Shown here: one piece after another, positions 48,783-58,742 of the stretch
Layout: the number at the start of each line of letters is the position of its first letter
Numbering within the stretch: position 1 is the stretch's first letter
Assembly (NCBI GenBank): GCA_031292575.1
Contig: JARLGX010000009.1
Location: 1-64,000, forward strand
Direction: 5' to 3'
Source: Paludibacter sp.
Lineage (GTDB): Bacteria > Bacteroidota > Bacteroidia > Bacteroidales > Paludibacteraceae
DNA: 64,000 bases
Notes under the pieces: model-generated
What the model saw: the letters and a program-made list of their open reading frames with translations, nothing else
Database searches by the model: none
What the model was told of the DNA's origin: nothing
Program-made: the position numbers and the translations under genes

Positions 48783-49238
48783 TTATCTCCATTTCGGTTC
48801 AAAAGGAAGTCTTTCTCCATCAGCAGTAGTGTGCTCTTCCAGCGAATTCTCTTTCGATTGTATAACCATATAAATCATTGTTTCGTCCGACGAATTACAA
48901 ATACCACGGCTCCCTTTTGGCGCAACCCGCATCACACTGCCTTCTTTTATCTCAAAGCAGTCGTCGTCGACCTGAAAAAACCCCGAACCTTTTAAAACTA
49001 TATATGTTTCTTCGTTTTTTCGGTGTCTGTGAAAATAAGGTTGCTCAGAGCGTGGAGGGAGCAAATTAAATGAAATTTCTGTGCCTGATGCATTAGTAAC
49101 ATCCTTAAAAAAAACTTTGCCTTCAATAAGCCCTTTATTTACAGGATGTATCAGCGAATATTCCATTAAATCATTTAAATTACCCATGTTTACAGCTGTG
49201 TAATTTATGTTTTCTGATAGTTTCTCAATTTGTTTCAT
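48783..49238 (-). CDS. Cupin-domain protein
   Basis: The 151-residue product has a single small beta-barrel with cupin motif 1, SEQPYFHRHRKNEETYIVLK, where His, His and Glu would bind a metal, and a second motif, GSVMRVAPKGSRGICNSS. The distal metal ligand of motif 2 is not clearly His. Substrate is unknown; such proteins are often isomerases, dioxygenases or binding proteins. There is no signal peptide, so it should be cytoplasmic. Confidence 0.8.
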   Translation of the reverse strand: MKQIEKLSENINYTAVNMGNLNDLMEYSLIHPVNKGLIEGKVFFKDVTNASGTEISFNLLPPRSEQPYFHRHRKNEETYIVLKGSGFFQVDDDCFEIKEGSVMRVAPKGSRGICNSSDETMIYMVIQSKENSLEEHTTADGERLPFEPKWR

Positions 49239-49910
49239 ATCTGAATCTTTGTTTTAAATCAGTATCGCCCTGAAATTTATTTACAGTTATACTATGCAAT
49301 TCTTGCTGCAAAATATATAGGATACGATCTTCAATTCTACAGGTTTTTAATCTTAATTCGTTTTGAAAAGCTCATGCAAATGTAAAAATAATATTCCACA
49401 ACATAAAGCCAATTGCAGAAATAAATGTGTTTTATACGATTAGTTTCTATTTTTCAGAATTTCCTATGAAATTTATTTTCAATAACTCTGTATTTTTTGA
49501 ATACACTTTTTAAAAAGAATATTACCTTTGAACTTTAATATTAAATAATTGTTTATTTTTTATAGTTCATCTGTTAAAATACAGAAAGCAAGCCAGCGAA
49601 AAAATCACACTTAAATCAGTAAATGCTTCATTAATTTATTATTAAGCATCTATCAAACTGAAACCGAATAATAATTATTTTGTCCGGTAAATTTTTATTG
49701 CAAATTTTAAAAGAGTTTACAAATAAGGCATTATACTGGAGTAGACATTTTCATTTTTTGCGTTGAGACAGAAAATATTTTCAATGGATTTAAAGTAAAA
49801 CAAGCACAAGTTCGTCTGATAAATTAAATGAATCTTATTTTTCTCATAAGATTCAGGCGGATTAATACCTGCGCTTGTCGGGTAAAAATAGTTTTTTGGT
49901 CGATTTTTCA
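49239..49910. other. Gene-free AT-rich region upstream of the RND efflux operon
   Basis: About 670 bases with no credible gene. A short minus-strand frame at 49717-49911 lacks family features and a start context. TACATTTG on the minus strand at 49384-49377 may be the -7 box of the cupin gene. No regulator gene lies beside the efflux operon. Confidence 0.5.
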
Positions 49911-49942
49911 TTGTACCTAAGGGCTAAAAGTCTGTACTTTTG
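49911..49942 (+). promoter_or_regulatory. Promoter of the RND efflux operon
   Basis: TTG (49911-49913), a 21-base spacer and TACTTTTG (49935-49942) match the Bacteroidetes consensus. The first gene starts about 100 bases downstream. The leader shows no clear operator. Confidence 0.7.
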
Positions 49943-50045
49943 TCTAGTAATAAATGTACTTTATAAACACAATACAATTTTTAATATATTAGATAACTAT
50001 ACTTCCATTAAAAAAATAGATAAAAACCAATAATCATTTCATTAC

Positions 50046-51488
50046 ATGTTCAATAAATTTAAACAAATTCTACTTCTGGCAACAATGATTTCGAGTGGAA
50101 CATTGCTCTCGTCAGCTCAGGAGGCAGAGAAACTTTCACTGGGTGATGCTATGAAAATGGCACTAAAAAACAACACCAACATGCTCAACTCCAAACTCGA
50201 CATGCAGATTGCCCAAAAGAAAATATGGGAGGTTACTGCTTCGGGTTTGCCGCATATTGATGCAACATCGGCTTATCAGCACCTTTTTGTTGTACCGGTT
50301 TTAAATTTTCCGGGAACAGAAATATCCGCTACCAATAAGCCGTTTGATAAAACTACAGGCTTAGGAACTATTAGTTTTATGACATTAAAAGATGGTGAAA
50401 CCGTTAACCTGAATACAACCCCGGGCACCCCTATTTCACTTGGTGTGGCCAACAATGTTACTGCTGATATACAGGTTTCGCAACTTATCTTCAGTGGTTC
50501 GTACATTGTAGGGTTGCAGGCTTCCAAAGCTTATTTCAACATGGCAAAACAAAACGATGAAAAATCAAAGCTAGACGTGATTGAGACTGTGATTAATACC
50601 TATCACATGATTCAGCTTGCCCAGGAAAGTCGCAAAATACTGTCCCAAAATCTGGATAACATTAACAAAACTTTGTACGAAATAACTGAAATGAACAAAC
50701 AGGGATTTGTTGAAGAGACAGATGTTGATCAGCTGCAAGTTACAGTCAATACAGTAAAAAATGCCATTAACCAGATTGATAGTAACCTGGAACTGGCTTA
50801 CCGCTTATTGAAAATTCAGCTTGGACTGAAAGATACTGCAAAAGTTGAATTATCCGACCCAATGGAATCGGACGACTCGCTCGTAAAAACAAGTATGCAA
50901 TTGCTTGATCAGCAGTTTAACCTTGATCAAAGCGTGGACTATAAAATTATTCAATCATCTGAACAGTTTGCCAAACTGGATTTAAAACTCTCGAAAGCAA
51001 ATTTTTTACCTACAATAAGTGGATATTATAATCACCACATGCAGTTAAACACCTCAAGCTTTAACTTTACACCCAAAGATTTAATTGGGATAAACCTGAG
51101 TTTGCCAATTTTCAGTAGCGGTGAACGTTTGGCAGTAGTAGCACAAAAACGTATGGCCTACGAAAAAGCTCAAAACACACGAAAGTTAGTTTCCAATAGC
51201 CTTCTAATGCAGGCAACACAGTACCGCAGCGATGTGAAGCTGAAACTGGAAAAATACCTGAATCAAAAAAAGAGCAACGAACTTTCGAACGAAATTTACT
51301 TGCGTACAATTGAAAAATACAAGCAGGGAGTATCCTCAAGTATGGATTTGATGAATACACAGAATCAATATCTGACTAATCTGACTGGTTACTACCAAAG
51401 CATATACGATTTGCAGCAGGCAAAGTCCCAACTGGAAAAGCTGTTCAACATCAATCAGAATATTTCCGACAAACAACCTGCAAAATAA
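50046..51488 (+). CDS. TolC-family outer-membrane efflux protein
   Basis: The 480-residue product starts with a signal peptide ending SSAQEAEKLSLGDA. It has the two-fold repeated helical architecture of the outer-membrane channel family, with LSLGDAMKMALKNNTNMLNS near the N-terminus and a matching C-terminal repeat ending ELSNEIYLRTIEKYKQGVSS. It forms the exit duct of a tripartite pump with the adaptor and permease encoded next. Confidence 0.92.
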   Translation: MFNKFKQILLLATMISSGTLLSSAQEAEKLSLGDAMKMALKNNTNMLNSKLDMQIAQKKIWEVTASGLPHIDATSAYQHLFVVPVLNFPGTEISATNKPFDKTTGLGTISFMTLKDGETVNLNTTPGTPISLGVANNVTADIQVSQLIFSGSYIVGLQASKAYFNMAKQNDEKSKLDVIETVINTYHMIQLAQESRKILSQNLDNINKTLYEITEMNKQGFVEETDVDQLQVTVNTVKNAINQIDSNLELAYRLLKIQLGLKDTAKVELSDPMESDDSLVKTSMQLLDQQFNLDQSVDYKIIQSSEQFAKLDLKLSKANFLPTISGYYNHHMQLNTSSFNFTPKDLIGINLSLPIFSSGERLAVVAQKRMAYEKAQNTRKLVSNSLLMQATQYRSDVKLKLEKYLNQKKSNELSNEIYLRTIEKYKQGVSSSMDLMNTQNQYLTNLTGYYQSIYDLQQAKSQLEKLFNINQNISDKQPAK

Positions 51489-51531
51489 AATATTTATCAA
51501 TAGAAAAGCAAAAACATAAAAAATAAATACA

Positions 51532-52650
51532 ATGAAGAAGATTATTTATTATTTGGCATTCATTACTTTTTTAGTATCATGTGGTGCAACAACCGACAAA
51601 AAAGCAGAACTCGATAAGCTCAAAGCACAACGGGATAAACTCAATGACCAGATTACACAACTTGAAAATAAAATTGACCCTACAGGTAAAAATTCAGAGG
51701 AAAAAGCAACTACTGTAGATGTCACAGATGCAGTAACCAGTGTTTTCAATCATTATATTCAGGTGCAGGGCACGGTTGATGGCGACCAGAACATTGCTGT
51801 AAGCCCTCAAATTCCGGGTATTGTTACTGCTGTATATGTGAAAGAAGGCAGCATTGTAAAAAAAGGGCAAGTAATGGTTGATCTTGATGACAGGGTTTTA
51901 AAACAATCGTTGGAACAAGTAAAAACTCAGCTCAATCTGGCCACAAGTATCTTCGAAAAACAAAGTGCACTTTGGGCTAAAAAAATTGGTAGTGAAGTTC
52001 AGTACCTGCAAGCAAAAGCAAACAAGGAGTCACTTGAAGAACAGGTAGGAACAATGAAAGAACAAATGAAACAGGCTAAAATCATATCACCAATTGCCGG
52101 AACCGTAGAAAGTGTTCCATTACGTGTAGGACAGCAGGCTGCACCCGGAACTCCTACGTCAACCATCCGTGTAATCAACATGAGCATTGCCAAGATATCA
52201 GCCGATGTTTCTGAAGCTTATGCCACACGCATTCACGATGGCAACTCGGCTTTGGTAAGCTTCCCCGATTTAGGTAAGGAAATAGAAACAAAACTGAATT
52301 TCACCGGACGGTTTATTGACCCTACAAACCGCACGTTCAGAATTGAATGTAAAATTTCACCTAAAGATATTGTGCTTCGGGCCAATATGATTGCCTATAT
52401 AAAAATTAAAGATTATACCAACGACAAAGCTTTTTGTTTACCTGTAAACTATGTTCAAACCGACCAAAACGGTAAGTTTATTTATGTAGCCCAAAAAAGC
52501 GGCAATAATTGGATAGCAGATAAAAGAATGATTAAACCAGGAAAAGATTACAATGGAATTATTGAAATTGCTGATGGGATAAAAGCTGGAGACAAAATCA
52601 TCACGGCCGGTTTCCAAAATCTGAACCCTGGCGAAAAAATAATTTTCTAA
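51532..52650 (+). CDS. RND efflux periplasmic adaptor (membrane fusion lipoprotein)
   Basis: The 372-residue product starts MKKIIYYLAFITFLVSCGAT, so Cys17 is probably lipidated. A coiled segment (about 25-50) is followed by the biotinyl-lipoyl domain with GIVTAVYVKEGSIVKKGQVM, a long alpha-hairpin and a beta-barrel domain with GIVTAGF-like end residues. It bridges the permease to TolC. The gene starts 43 bases after tolC and ends 19 bases before the permease. Confidence 0.93.
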   Translation: MKKIIYYLAFITFLVSCGATTDKKAELDKLKAQRDKLNDQITQLENKIDPTGKNSEEKATTVDVTDAVTSVFNHYIQVQGTVDGDQNIAVSPQIPGIVTAVYVKEGSIVKKGQVMVDLDDRVLKQSLEQVKTQLNLATSIFEKQSALWAKKIGSEVQYLQAKANKESLEEQVGTMKEQMKQAKIISPIAGTVESVPLRVGQQAAPGTPTSTIRVINMSIAKISADVSEAYATRIHDGNSALVSFPDLGKEIETKLNFTGRFIDPTNRTFRIECKISPKDIVLRANMIAYIKIKDYTNDKAFCLPVNYVQTDQNGKFIYVAQKSGNNWIADKRMIKPGKDYNGIIEIADGIKAGDKIITAGFQNLNPGEKIIF

Positions 52651-52669
52651 TTAGCAAAAATGACCAATC

Positions 52670-55600
52670 ATGTCGAAAGAAAATAAATTTAAAGAATTTT
52701 TTGTAACTAGCTGGGCCATTGAAAACAGGACGAGTATTTATGTACTTGCAGCTCTGATTTCGATCCTTGGTATGATGAATTATTATTATATACCCAAGGA
52801 ACAGTTTCCACAAGTAATCATTCCATACATCGTAGTCAACACACCCTACCCGGGAACTTCTCCGGAAGATATAGAAAATCTGGTAACCCGCCCGATTGAA
52901 AAGCAGTTGAAATCAATAGCCGATGTAAAAAAAATAACCAGCAGTTCAGTTCCGGACTTTTCTTCCATCGTGGTGGAGTTTGACCCCGATCTATCCATAG
53001 AAACAGCCAAACAGCGCGTTCGTGATGCTGTTGATAAGTCGAAAAGTGATTTGCCTTCCGACCTGCCCACGCAACCAGACATTATGGATATTGACATTTC
53101 GGAAATGCCTGTTATGTACCTCAATATTTCTGGAAACTATGACTTGGATAAGTTGAAGCATTATGCCAAAATAGCTCAAGATAAAATAGAAGGACTGAAG
53201 GAAATTACACGCGTGGATATTGTTGGAGCACTCGATCGTGAAATTCAGATAAATGCAGATATATTCAAAATGCAGGCTGCCAAGGTTACTTTCAGTGACA
53301 TTGAGCGCGCAGTGTCGATGGAAAACATGACTATATCCGGAGGAACATTGACCAACAACGGCATTCGAAATTCCGTGCGTATAAAAGGACAGTTTGCCAA
53401 TGTAGAAACGCTGAAAAACATTGTTATACATTCGTCGAGCGGAGCTTATGTAAAACTGACCGACATTGCAGACGTGGAAGACAGCCACAAGGAACAGGAA
53501 AGTTTTGCCCGCCTGGATGGGAAAAATGTTATTACTTTGAACGTGGTAAAAAAGAGTGGTGCCAACCTGCTTGATGCTTCCGATCAGATCAAGGAGATTG
53601 TTCAGAACGAATTGGTAGGACATGAATTTCCAAAGGGCATGAATGTAACCATTACAGGCGACCAAAGCCGGTTTACTCGGAATACACTGGAAGAGCTGAA
53701 TAATACAATTATTATTGGTTTCATCTTGGTAACCATAGTTTTAATGTTCTTCATGGGATTCACCAATTCATTTTTTGTCGGGCTTTCTGTACCGCTTTCC
53801 ATTTTCGTGGCTTACCTCATCCTACCCGGGCTTGGTTTTACCATGAACATGATTGTGATGTTTGCCTTTATTTTTGCACTGGGGATTGTAGTTGATGATG
53901 CCATTGTGGTTATCGAAAACACGCACCGGCTACACAAACTTAACCCCGACATTACTATTGCGGCAAAAAAAGCGGCAGGCGAAGTTTTCACTCCTATCCT
54001 TTCGGGCACACTGACTACACTTGCACCATTTTTCCCATTAGCTTTCTGGCCAGGTATTGTAGGACAGTTTATGCATTATTTACCTGTAACGCTTATCATT
54101 ACTTTATTTGCCTCACTCTTCGTAGCCTATGTGTTCAACCCTGTATTTGCGGTATCGTTTATGAAACACGAATACGACGAAGAAGAACAAAAAAATGAAG
54201 GTTGGAAAAGACTTAAAATAAGTACAATTGCTCTTTTTGGTGTTGCAGTGATATTTTATGCCATTGCTCTTATATTTCATGTAACGGGGCTGTATGGAGT
54301 AGCCAACTTCATTGTATTCGTAGCATTGCTGATTCTGTTTTATCATTTTATACTGAAAGATGCCATTAAAACTTTTCAGGAAAAAACGTGGCCATATTTC
54401 ATTAAGGTGTATGAACGTCAACTCAGAGTAATTCTTATTGGCAAACGACCGGTGATGATTTTGGGTGGAATGATTATTCTTTTCTTCTTTACCATTATAC
54501 TTACCGGAATAGTAAAACCAACTGTATTGTTTTTCCCAAACAGCGATCCAAATAACATCTATGTTTATATAAAAATGCCCGGTGGAACAAATCAGAATGT
54601 AACCGACAGCATTACCAATATAGCTGAACAACGTGTTTACAAAGCTTTAGGGAAAAATAATCCGGATGTAGAATCTATCATTTCCAATGTTACCATTGGT
54701 GCGGAAGAACAAGGATTTTCATCCACAGGTACACCATTTAATAAAGGGAAAGTATCTGTTAATTTTATTGAAAGTAAATTACGCACAACAGGAATTTCAA
54801 CTACTAAATACATGGAAATCATCCGTAAAGAAGTAGCTGATATTCCGGGAGCTGAAATTACAGTTGATAAAAACAAAAATGGTCCTCCAACAGGAAAACC
54901 AATCAATATTGAAATTACAAGCGAGAATCTCGAAAACCTTGTTACAGATGCATTCGCTTTCCGCAATCATCTTGATTCGATGCATATTCCTGGAATTGAG
55001 AACCTGAAAACCGATTTCGAAATGAATTCTCCTGAAATTCTCGTACAAATTGACCGCGATAGAGCTAACAGACTTGGGCTCTCAACCGGACAAATAGGGC
55101 TGGAAATAAGGACTGGACTCTATGGTAAGGAAGTGTCTAAATTCAAACAGGATGAAGATGAATATCCGATTATGCTTAGATATTCTAAGATTACAAGGGA
55201 TAATATCAACGCACTGGTGAACCTTCAGATAACTTACAGGGACATGAATTCCGGACAGTTGCGAAGTATCCCATTGTCAACGGTGGCTAAGATTGATTAC
55301 AGCTCTTCGTATGCAGGAATAAAAAGGCTGAATCAAAAACGTGTTATTACAGTTTATTCAAATGTGCTTACAGGTTATTCTGCCAACAATATTGTTCCTG
55401 TCATTAAAAACGAAGCAGCAAAATTCAACCTGCACGAAGGAACCAACATAAAACTGACAGGAGAACAAGAGGATCAGTCTGAAACAATTTCATTCCTTAT
55501 GAAGGCCATGATTATTGCCATTGGAGCCATTTTCTTTATACTGATTACGCAGTTTGGGTCAGTGAGCAAATCGTTAATTATTCTTAGTGAAGTAATTTTC

Positions 55601-56089
55601 AGCATTATAGGTGTTTTGCTCGGAGTAATGATTTTCCATATGAATCTTGTAATTATGATGACCGGACTTGGTGTTGTAGCACTGGGAGGAATTGTAGTAC
55701 GAAATGGAATACTGATTGTGGAATTTATAGATGTCAAGAAAAAAGAAGGTCTACCAACGCGGCGCGCTATTGTTGAAGGAGGAAAAACCCGTATTACACC
55801 GGTAATCCTTACTGCAACAGCCACCATGCTCGGACTTGTACCGTTAGCAGTTGGTATGAACATTGATTTTAAAACCTTGTTCACGCAACTAAATCCACAT
55901 ATTTACTTTGGTGGCGATAATGTTGCATTCTGGGGACCACTTGCATGGTCAATCATTTTTGGATTGAGTTTTGCCACTTTCCTTACGTTGATGTTTGTTC
56001 CAGCTCTGTATGAACTGGATTACACAATGAAACTGAAAATGGCCAGAAGGAAGCACCAGAAAGCGCTAAAAAAAATGAACGGTAAATAA
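52670..56089 (+). CDS. RND efflux permease with two apparent extra membrane helices
   Basis: The 1139-residue product is an AcrB-type proton antiporter. It keeps the Asp pair of TM4 in GIVVDDAIVVIENTHR. The lysine of TM10 is replaced by arginine in GGIVVRNGILIVEF. Between TM6 (FNPVFAVSFMKHEY) and TM7 it carries two more hydrophobic stretches of about 20 residues (around 515-570), which AcrB lacks and which add most of the extra length. Substrate cannot be told; multidrug or metal export are both possible. Confidence 0.93.
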   Translation: MSKENKFKEFFVTSWAIENRTSIYVLAALISILGMMNYYYIPKEQFPQVIIPYIVVNTPYPGTSPEDIENLVTRPIEKQLKSIADVKKITSSSVPDFSSIVVEFDPDLSIETAKQRVRDAVDKSKSDLPSDLPTQPDIMDIDISEMPVMYLNISGNYDLDKLKHYAKIAQDKIEGLKEITRVDIVGALDREIQINADIFKMQAAKVTFSDIERAVSMENMTISGGTLTNNGIRNSVRIKGQFANVETLKNIVIHSSSGAYVKLTDIADVEDSHKEQESFARLDGKNVITLNVVKKSGANLLDASDQIKEIVQNELVGHEFPKGMNVTITGDQSRFTRNTLEELNNTIIIGFILVTIVLMFFMGFTNSFFVGLSVPLSIFVAYLILPGLGFTMNMIVMFAFIFALGIVVDDAIVVIENTHRLHKLNPDITIAAKKAAGEVFTPILSGTLTTLAPFFPLAFWPGIVGQFMHYLPVTLIITLFASLFVAYVFNPVFAVSFMKHEYDEEEQKNEGWKRLKISTIALFGVAVIFYAIALIFHVTGLYGVANFIVFVALLILFYHFILKDAIKTFQEKTWPYFIKVYERQLRVILIGKRPVMILGGMIILFFFTIILTGIVKPTVLFFPNSDPNNIYVYIKMPGGTNQNVTDSITNIAEQRVYKALGKNNPDVESIISNVTIGAEEQGFSSTGTPFNKGKVSVNFIESKLRTTGISTTKYMEIIRKEVADIPGAEITVDKNKNGPPTGKPINIEITSENLENLVTDAFAFRNHLDSMHIPGIENLKTDFEMNSPEILVQIDRDRANRLGLSTGQIGLEIRTGLYGKEVSKFKQDEDEYPIMLRYSKITRDNINALVNLQITYRDMNSGQLRSIPLSTVAKIDYSSSYAGIKRLNQKRVITVYSNVLTGYSANNIVPVIKNEAAKFNLHEGTNIKLTGEQEDQSETISFLMKAMIIAIGAIFFILITQFGSVSKSLIILSEVIFSIIGVLLGVMIFHMNLVIMMTGLGVVALGGIVVRNGILIVEFIDVKKKEGLPTRRAIVEGGKTRITPVILTATATMLGLVPLAVGMNIDFKTLFTQLNPHIYFGGDNVAFWGPLAWSIIFGLSFATFLTLMFVPALYELDYTMKLKMARRKHQKALKKMNGK

Positions 56090-56109
56090 TCCTGAAATAA
56101 TTTCCAGTG

Positions 56110-56150
56110 AAGAGGTTGGACTCAATAGAGTTCAACCTCTTTGTAGTTTT
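56110..56150 (+). terminator. Terminator of the RND efflux operon
   Basis: AGAGGTTG and ACTC pair with GAGT and CAACCTCT around an AATA loop with one internal mismatch, followed by TTTGTAGTTTT. It sits 22 bases after the permease stop codon. Confidence 0.8.
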
Positions 56151-56462
56151 ATAAAAATTTATGGCGAACTCCATTTTATCACTATAAAATACAAGAAAAA
56201 ACAAACCAAACATATTCATAGGTGTTTAATACCTGTCAGTAATTTATATATTAATATGAGTCTGTTGCTTATGGCAAAGTAAAATAATAGCAATTTTCAA
56301 TATAAAAACACTAATAATTTAACAGATAAACCACTTATACTAAATTTAACAGGTAAATAATAATTAATTGACTAATTAAAACTAAAAGAATGACTAATTT
56401 TGCACCCAAATTTAAAATCAACCATTTATAGTAGAAAATTATTCAATAAAAACGAGATTGTA
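56151..56462. other. AT-rich spacer with promoter for the next gene
   Basis: About 310 bases without a gene. Two related stretches, TAATTTAACAGATAAA and TAAATTTAACAGGTAAAT, lie within 50 bases of each other near 56315-56360 and may be a weak direct repeat. TAATTTTG at 56395-56402 is a -7 element. Confidence 0.5.
56395..56402 (+). promoter_or_regulatory. -7 element for the 141-residue membrane protein
   Basis: TAATTTTG places transcription start near 56409, which rules out a TTG start at 56400 and supports the ATG at 56463. The nearest TTG is 24 bases upstream of the box, a longer spacer than usual. Confidence 0.5.
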
Positions 56463-56888
56463 ATGATAAATATAGACGAACCTTACGACGAAACTGAACA
56501 TATGGAAGAAAACCCAACCATTTACTCACGTAAAGCTATCTGGGGGTTTTCAATCCTTTTCTCTCCCATCTTTGGAGCTGTATTATTAATGGAAGATTTA
56601 AAAGATATTGGCAAGAAAAAAGCAGCAAACACTGTATTGATTCTATCAATTGTATACACCATAGTTACGTATATCATTGTAAATATTCCAGAAGAATCGA
56701 TTTCTGCACTGACAATTGGATGTAACTTCGTGGGTGGTTACGCACTTTCAGAGCACTTTTTCAAACTCTATATTCCTCAGGGTGAGAACTATCCGAAAAA
56801 GAAAATATGGAAACCTTTAATCATTTCTATAATCATTACCTTACCTCTGGTTCTTGCTGTGATTTATTCGTTGAATATGGAGGATTGA
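56463..56888 (+). CDS. Predicted four-helix membrane protein, unknown function
   Basis: The ATG at 56463 gives 141 residues starting MINIDEPYDETEHMEENPTI. The N-terminal 25 residues are acidic and polar, followed by four hydrophobic segments (about 29-45, 57-75, 85-100 and 120-137). A short LKDIGKKKAAN loop lies between the first two. I recognise no family. It stands alone between the RND operon and the convergent PPK2 cluster. Confidence 0.6.
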   Translation: MINIDEPYDETEHMEENPTIYSRKAIWGFSILFSPIFGAVLLMEDLKDIGKKKAANTVLILSIVYTIVTYIIVNIPEESISALTIGCNFVGGYALSEHFFKLYIPQGENYPKKKIWKPLIISIIITLPLVLAVIYSLNMED

Positions 56889-56990
56889 AAAGAGATGGAA
56901 ACAAGCGGTTATGACAAATGAATTCTGAAACATCATGGTTCACTATTTTATATTTTTTCTAATCTGATTTTGAAGGGTTGAAATTCGGTA

Positions 56991-57884
56991 TTATTCTTTC
57001 AGCAAAGCCTCTTTAGCAGTTATTAGAGCCTTGCGCTCTGTGTCTGAGATTACAGGATATTCTAAATCAAGTTTTTTTAATTCGGAGCATATTATTTTGC
57101 CAATAAGATAACGGGAATACCATTTTTCATCGGCAGGAATTACAAACCATGGTGCTGATTTTGTACTGGTGTTTTTAATTGCATCTTCGTATGCCGACTG
57201 ATAATCATCCCAAAAAGCTCTTTCCTTCAAATCGGCAGTTGAAAACTTCCAGTTTTTTTTCGGATCGTCAATTCTGTCTAAAAAACGTTTCTTTTGTTCA
57301 TCTTTCGATACATGCAAAAAGAACTTCAGAATGGTGGTATCATTTTCGACCAGATTTTTTTCAAAACGGCAAATTTCTTTGTATCTGTCTTGCCAAAATG
57401 ATTTATCAATATCTTTTACATTCTTAATTTTGCTGTGTTTTTCGTTCAGTATAAACTCGGGATGAACCTTTGTTATTAATACATTCTCGTAATGTGATCG
57501 ATTGAAAATACCTATTTCTCCTTTACCTGGTAATGCAATATAATGACGCCAAAAAAAATCATGATCTAACTCATTGGCAGTAGGCGACTTAAAACTTGTC
57601 ACTGTTACTCCTGCCGGATTTACTCCCGACATAATGTGCTTAATGGTTCCGTCCTTACCGGCAGCATCCATGGCCTGAATAACAATCAGAACGGCATGAC
57701 GGTTATCGGCATATAATACATCCTGCAAAGCCGCTAATTCCTCAATATCATTTTGAAGCAATGCAGCACCACCTTCTTTGTCGAGACTTTTCTTTTTTTC
57801 GTTTGTAGAATAATCTGCCAGCGAAAATTTACTTCCATCGGTTATTTTATATTTATCAATATCTATCTTATCCATTTTGCCCAT
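56991..57884 (-). CDS. ppk2: Polyphosphate:nucleotide phosphotransferase, PPK2 family
   Basis: PPK2 enzymes phosphorylate AMP, ADP or other nucleotides using polyphosphate. The 297-residue product has the Walker A-like VIQAMDAAGKDGTIKHIMSG, followed by VTSFKSPTANELDHDFFWR and GEIGIFNRSHYENVLITKVH. This pattern fits the single-domain, polyphosphate:AMP-type subgroup, but AMP or ADP preference is not certain from sequence. It is the third gene of a minus-strand run after a CHAD and an HD gene, with 43 bases between it and CHAD. Confidence 0.9.
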   Translation of the reverse strand: MGKMDKIDIDKYKITDGSKFSLADYSTNEKKKSLDKEGGAALLQNDIEELAALQDVLYADNRHAVLIVIQAMDAAGKDGTIKHIMSGVNPAGVTVTSFKSPTANELDHDFFWRHYIALPGKGEIGIFNRSHYENVLITKVHPEFILNEKHSKIKNVKDIDKSFWQDRYKEICRFEKNLVENDTTILKFFLHVSKDEQKKRFLDRIDDPKKNWKFSTADLKERAFWDDYQSAYEDAIKNTSTKSAPWFVIPADEKWYSRYLIGKIICSELKKLDLEYPVISDTERKALITAKEALLKE

Positions 57885-57927
57885 AATGTATATGTATGAT
57901 TGTGCCTAAAAACAGGCAAATTATATA

Positions 57928-58722
57928 TTAAACGCCTTTACTTACTGAACTTAAACTAATTGCATCACTATTATTCTGAATTATACTTCTGCATACTTCA
58001 ATAAAAGACTCAATTTCACCATCGAAACTTTCAATTAAGGTGTTTTGACTCATTTCAAAAACCTCCGTGTCTATTTCTTCTACCAATTTTTTGTGTTGAC
58101 AATATCTCTTTATTCCATTTATCAATATTTCATAATCCTGAATTTCACCAAGTTGGTCTTGATAAATTTTCAATTTATCAAGCTTAACCTTATCTATGCG
58201 TTCAACACATGCCAGAATCTCAACCAAATAACGGAATTTTTTGAATCTTATTCGTATCTGATGAATGTCGTCGGCATCAAAAATATCTTCTAACTGTACT
58301 TGCTTAACCAATTTAGTAAACGATTTGTTTACTTTACTTAAGATTTTAGATTTATCAACCTCACCTTTTTTCTTTATTTTGGGAAACTGGAGCTGCTTTT
58401 TTTTGCCAAATTTTCGTACCTTTTCATTCAATTTTAGCTCTTGCTGTTTCAGAAATGCAAAATATTCGACTAACTCCTGTGTCTGACTAGCACTTTCAAG
58501 TTTTGATATCTGAACCTGAATATCGCGCAGTTTACCAAATAATTTAAAAGCTTTTTCCCCATTTTTCAACTTTGCAGGATTTATTTTATAAACCACTAAA
58601 ATTGAAAAAATACGTCTAAGAATTACCCTTTTATCATGCACTTCATTTATAGTAGATTTTTCTTCAATTTCGTGATATTTATCCACCAGCAAATCGTAAT
58701 CCCTTATTATTGCATTCATCAA
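57928..58722 (-). CDS. CHAD-domain protein (predicted polyphosphate binder)
   Basis: CHAD proteins bind polyphosphate with conserved basic and histidine residues on two helical bundles. The 264-residue product has EVHDKRVILRRIFSILV in the first half and DIHQIRIRFKKFRYLVEILA in the second, the two diagnostic repeats, with many Lys and Arg. It lies between HD and PPK2 genes (20 and 43 base spacers), so it is likely to act on the same polyP pool as PPK2. Confidence 0.9.
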   Translation of the reverse strand: MMNAIIRDYDLLVDKYHEIEEKSTINEVHDKRVILRRIFSILVVYKINPAKLKNGEKAFKLFGKLRDIQVQISKLESASQTQELVEYFAFLKQQELKLNEKVRKFGKKKQLQFPKIKKKGEVDKSKILSKVNKSFTKLVKQVQLEDIFDADDIHQIRIRFKKFRYLVEILACVERIDKVKLDKLKIYQDQLGEIQDYEILINGIKRYCQHKKLVEEIDTEVFEMSQNTLIESFDGEIESFIEVCRSIIQNNSDAISLSSVSKGV

Positions 58723-58742
58723 TTTAGTCTTTATAATTTTAA

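Noticed and set aside
49717-49911. 64-codon minus-strand frame upstream of tolC
   Set aside because: No signal peptide, no conserved motif, and it lies in simple AT-rich DNA.
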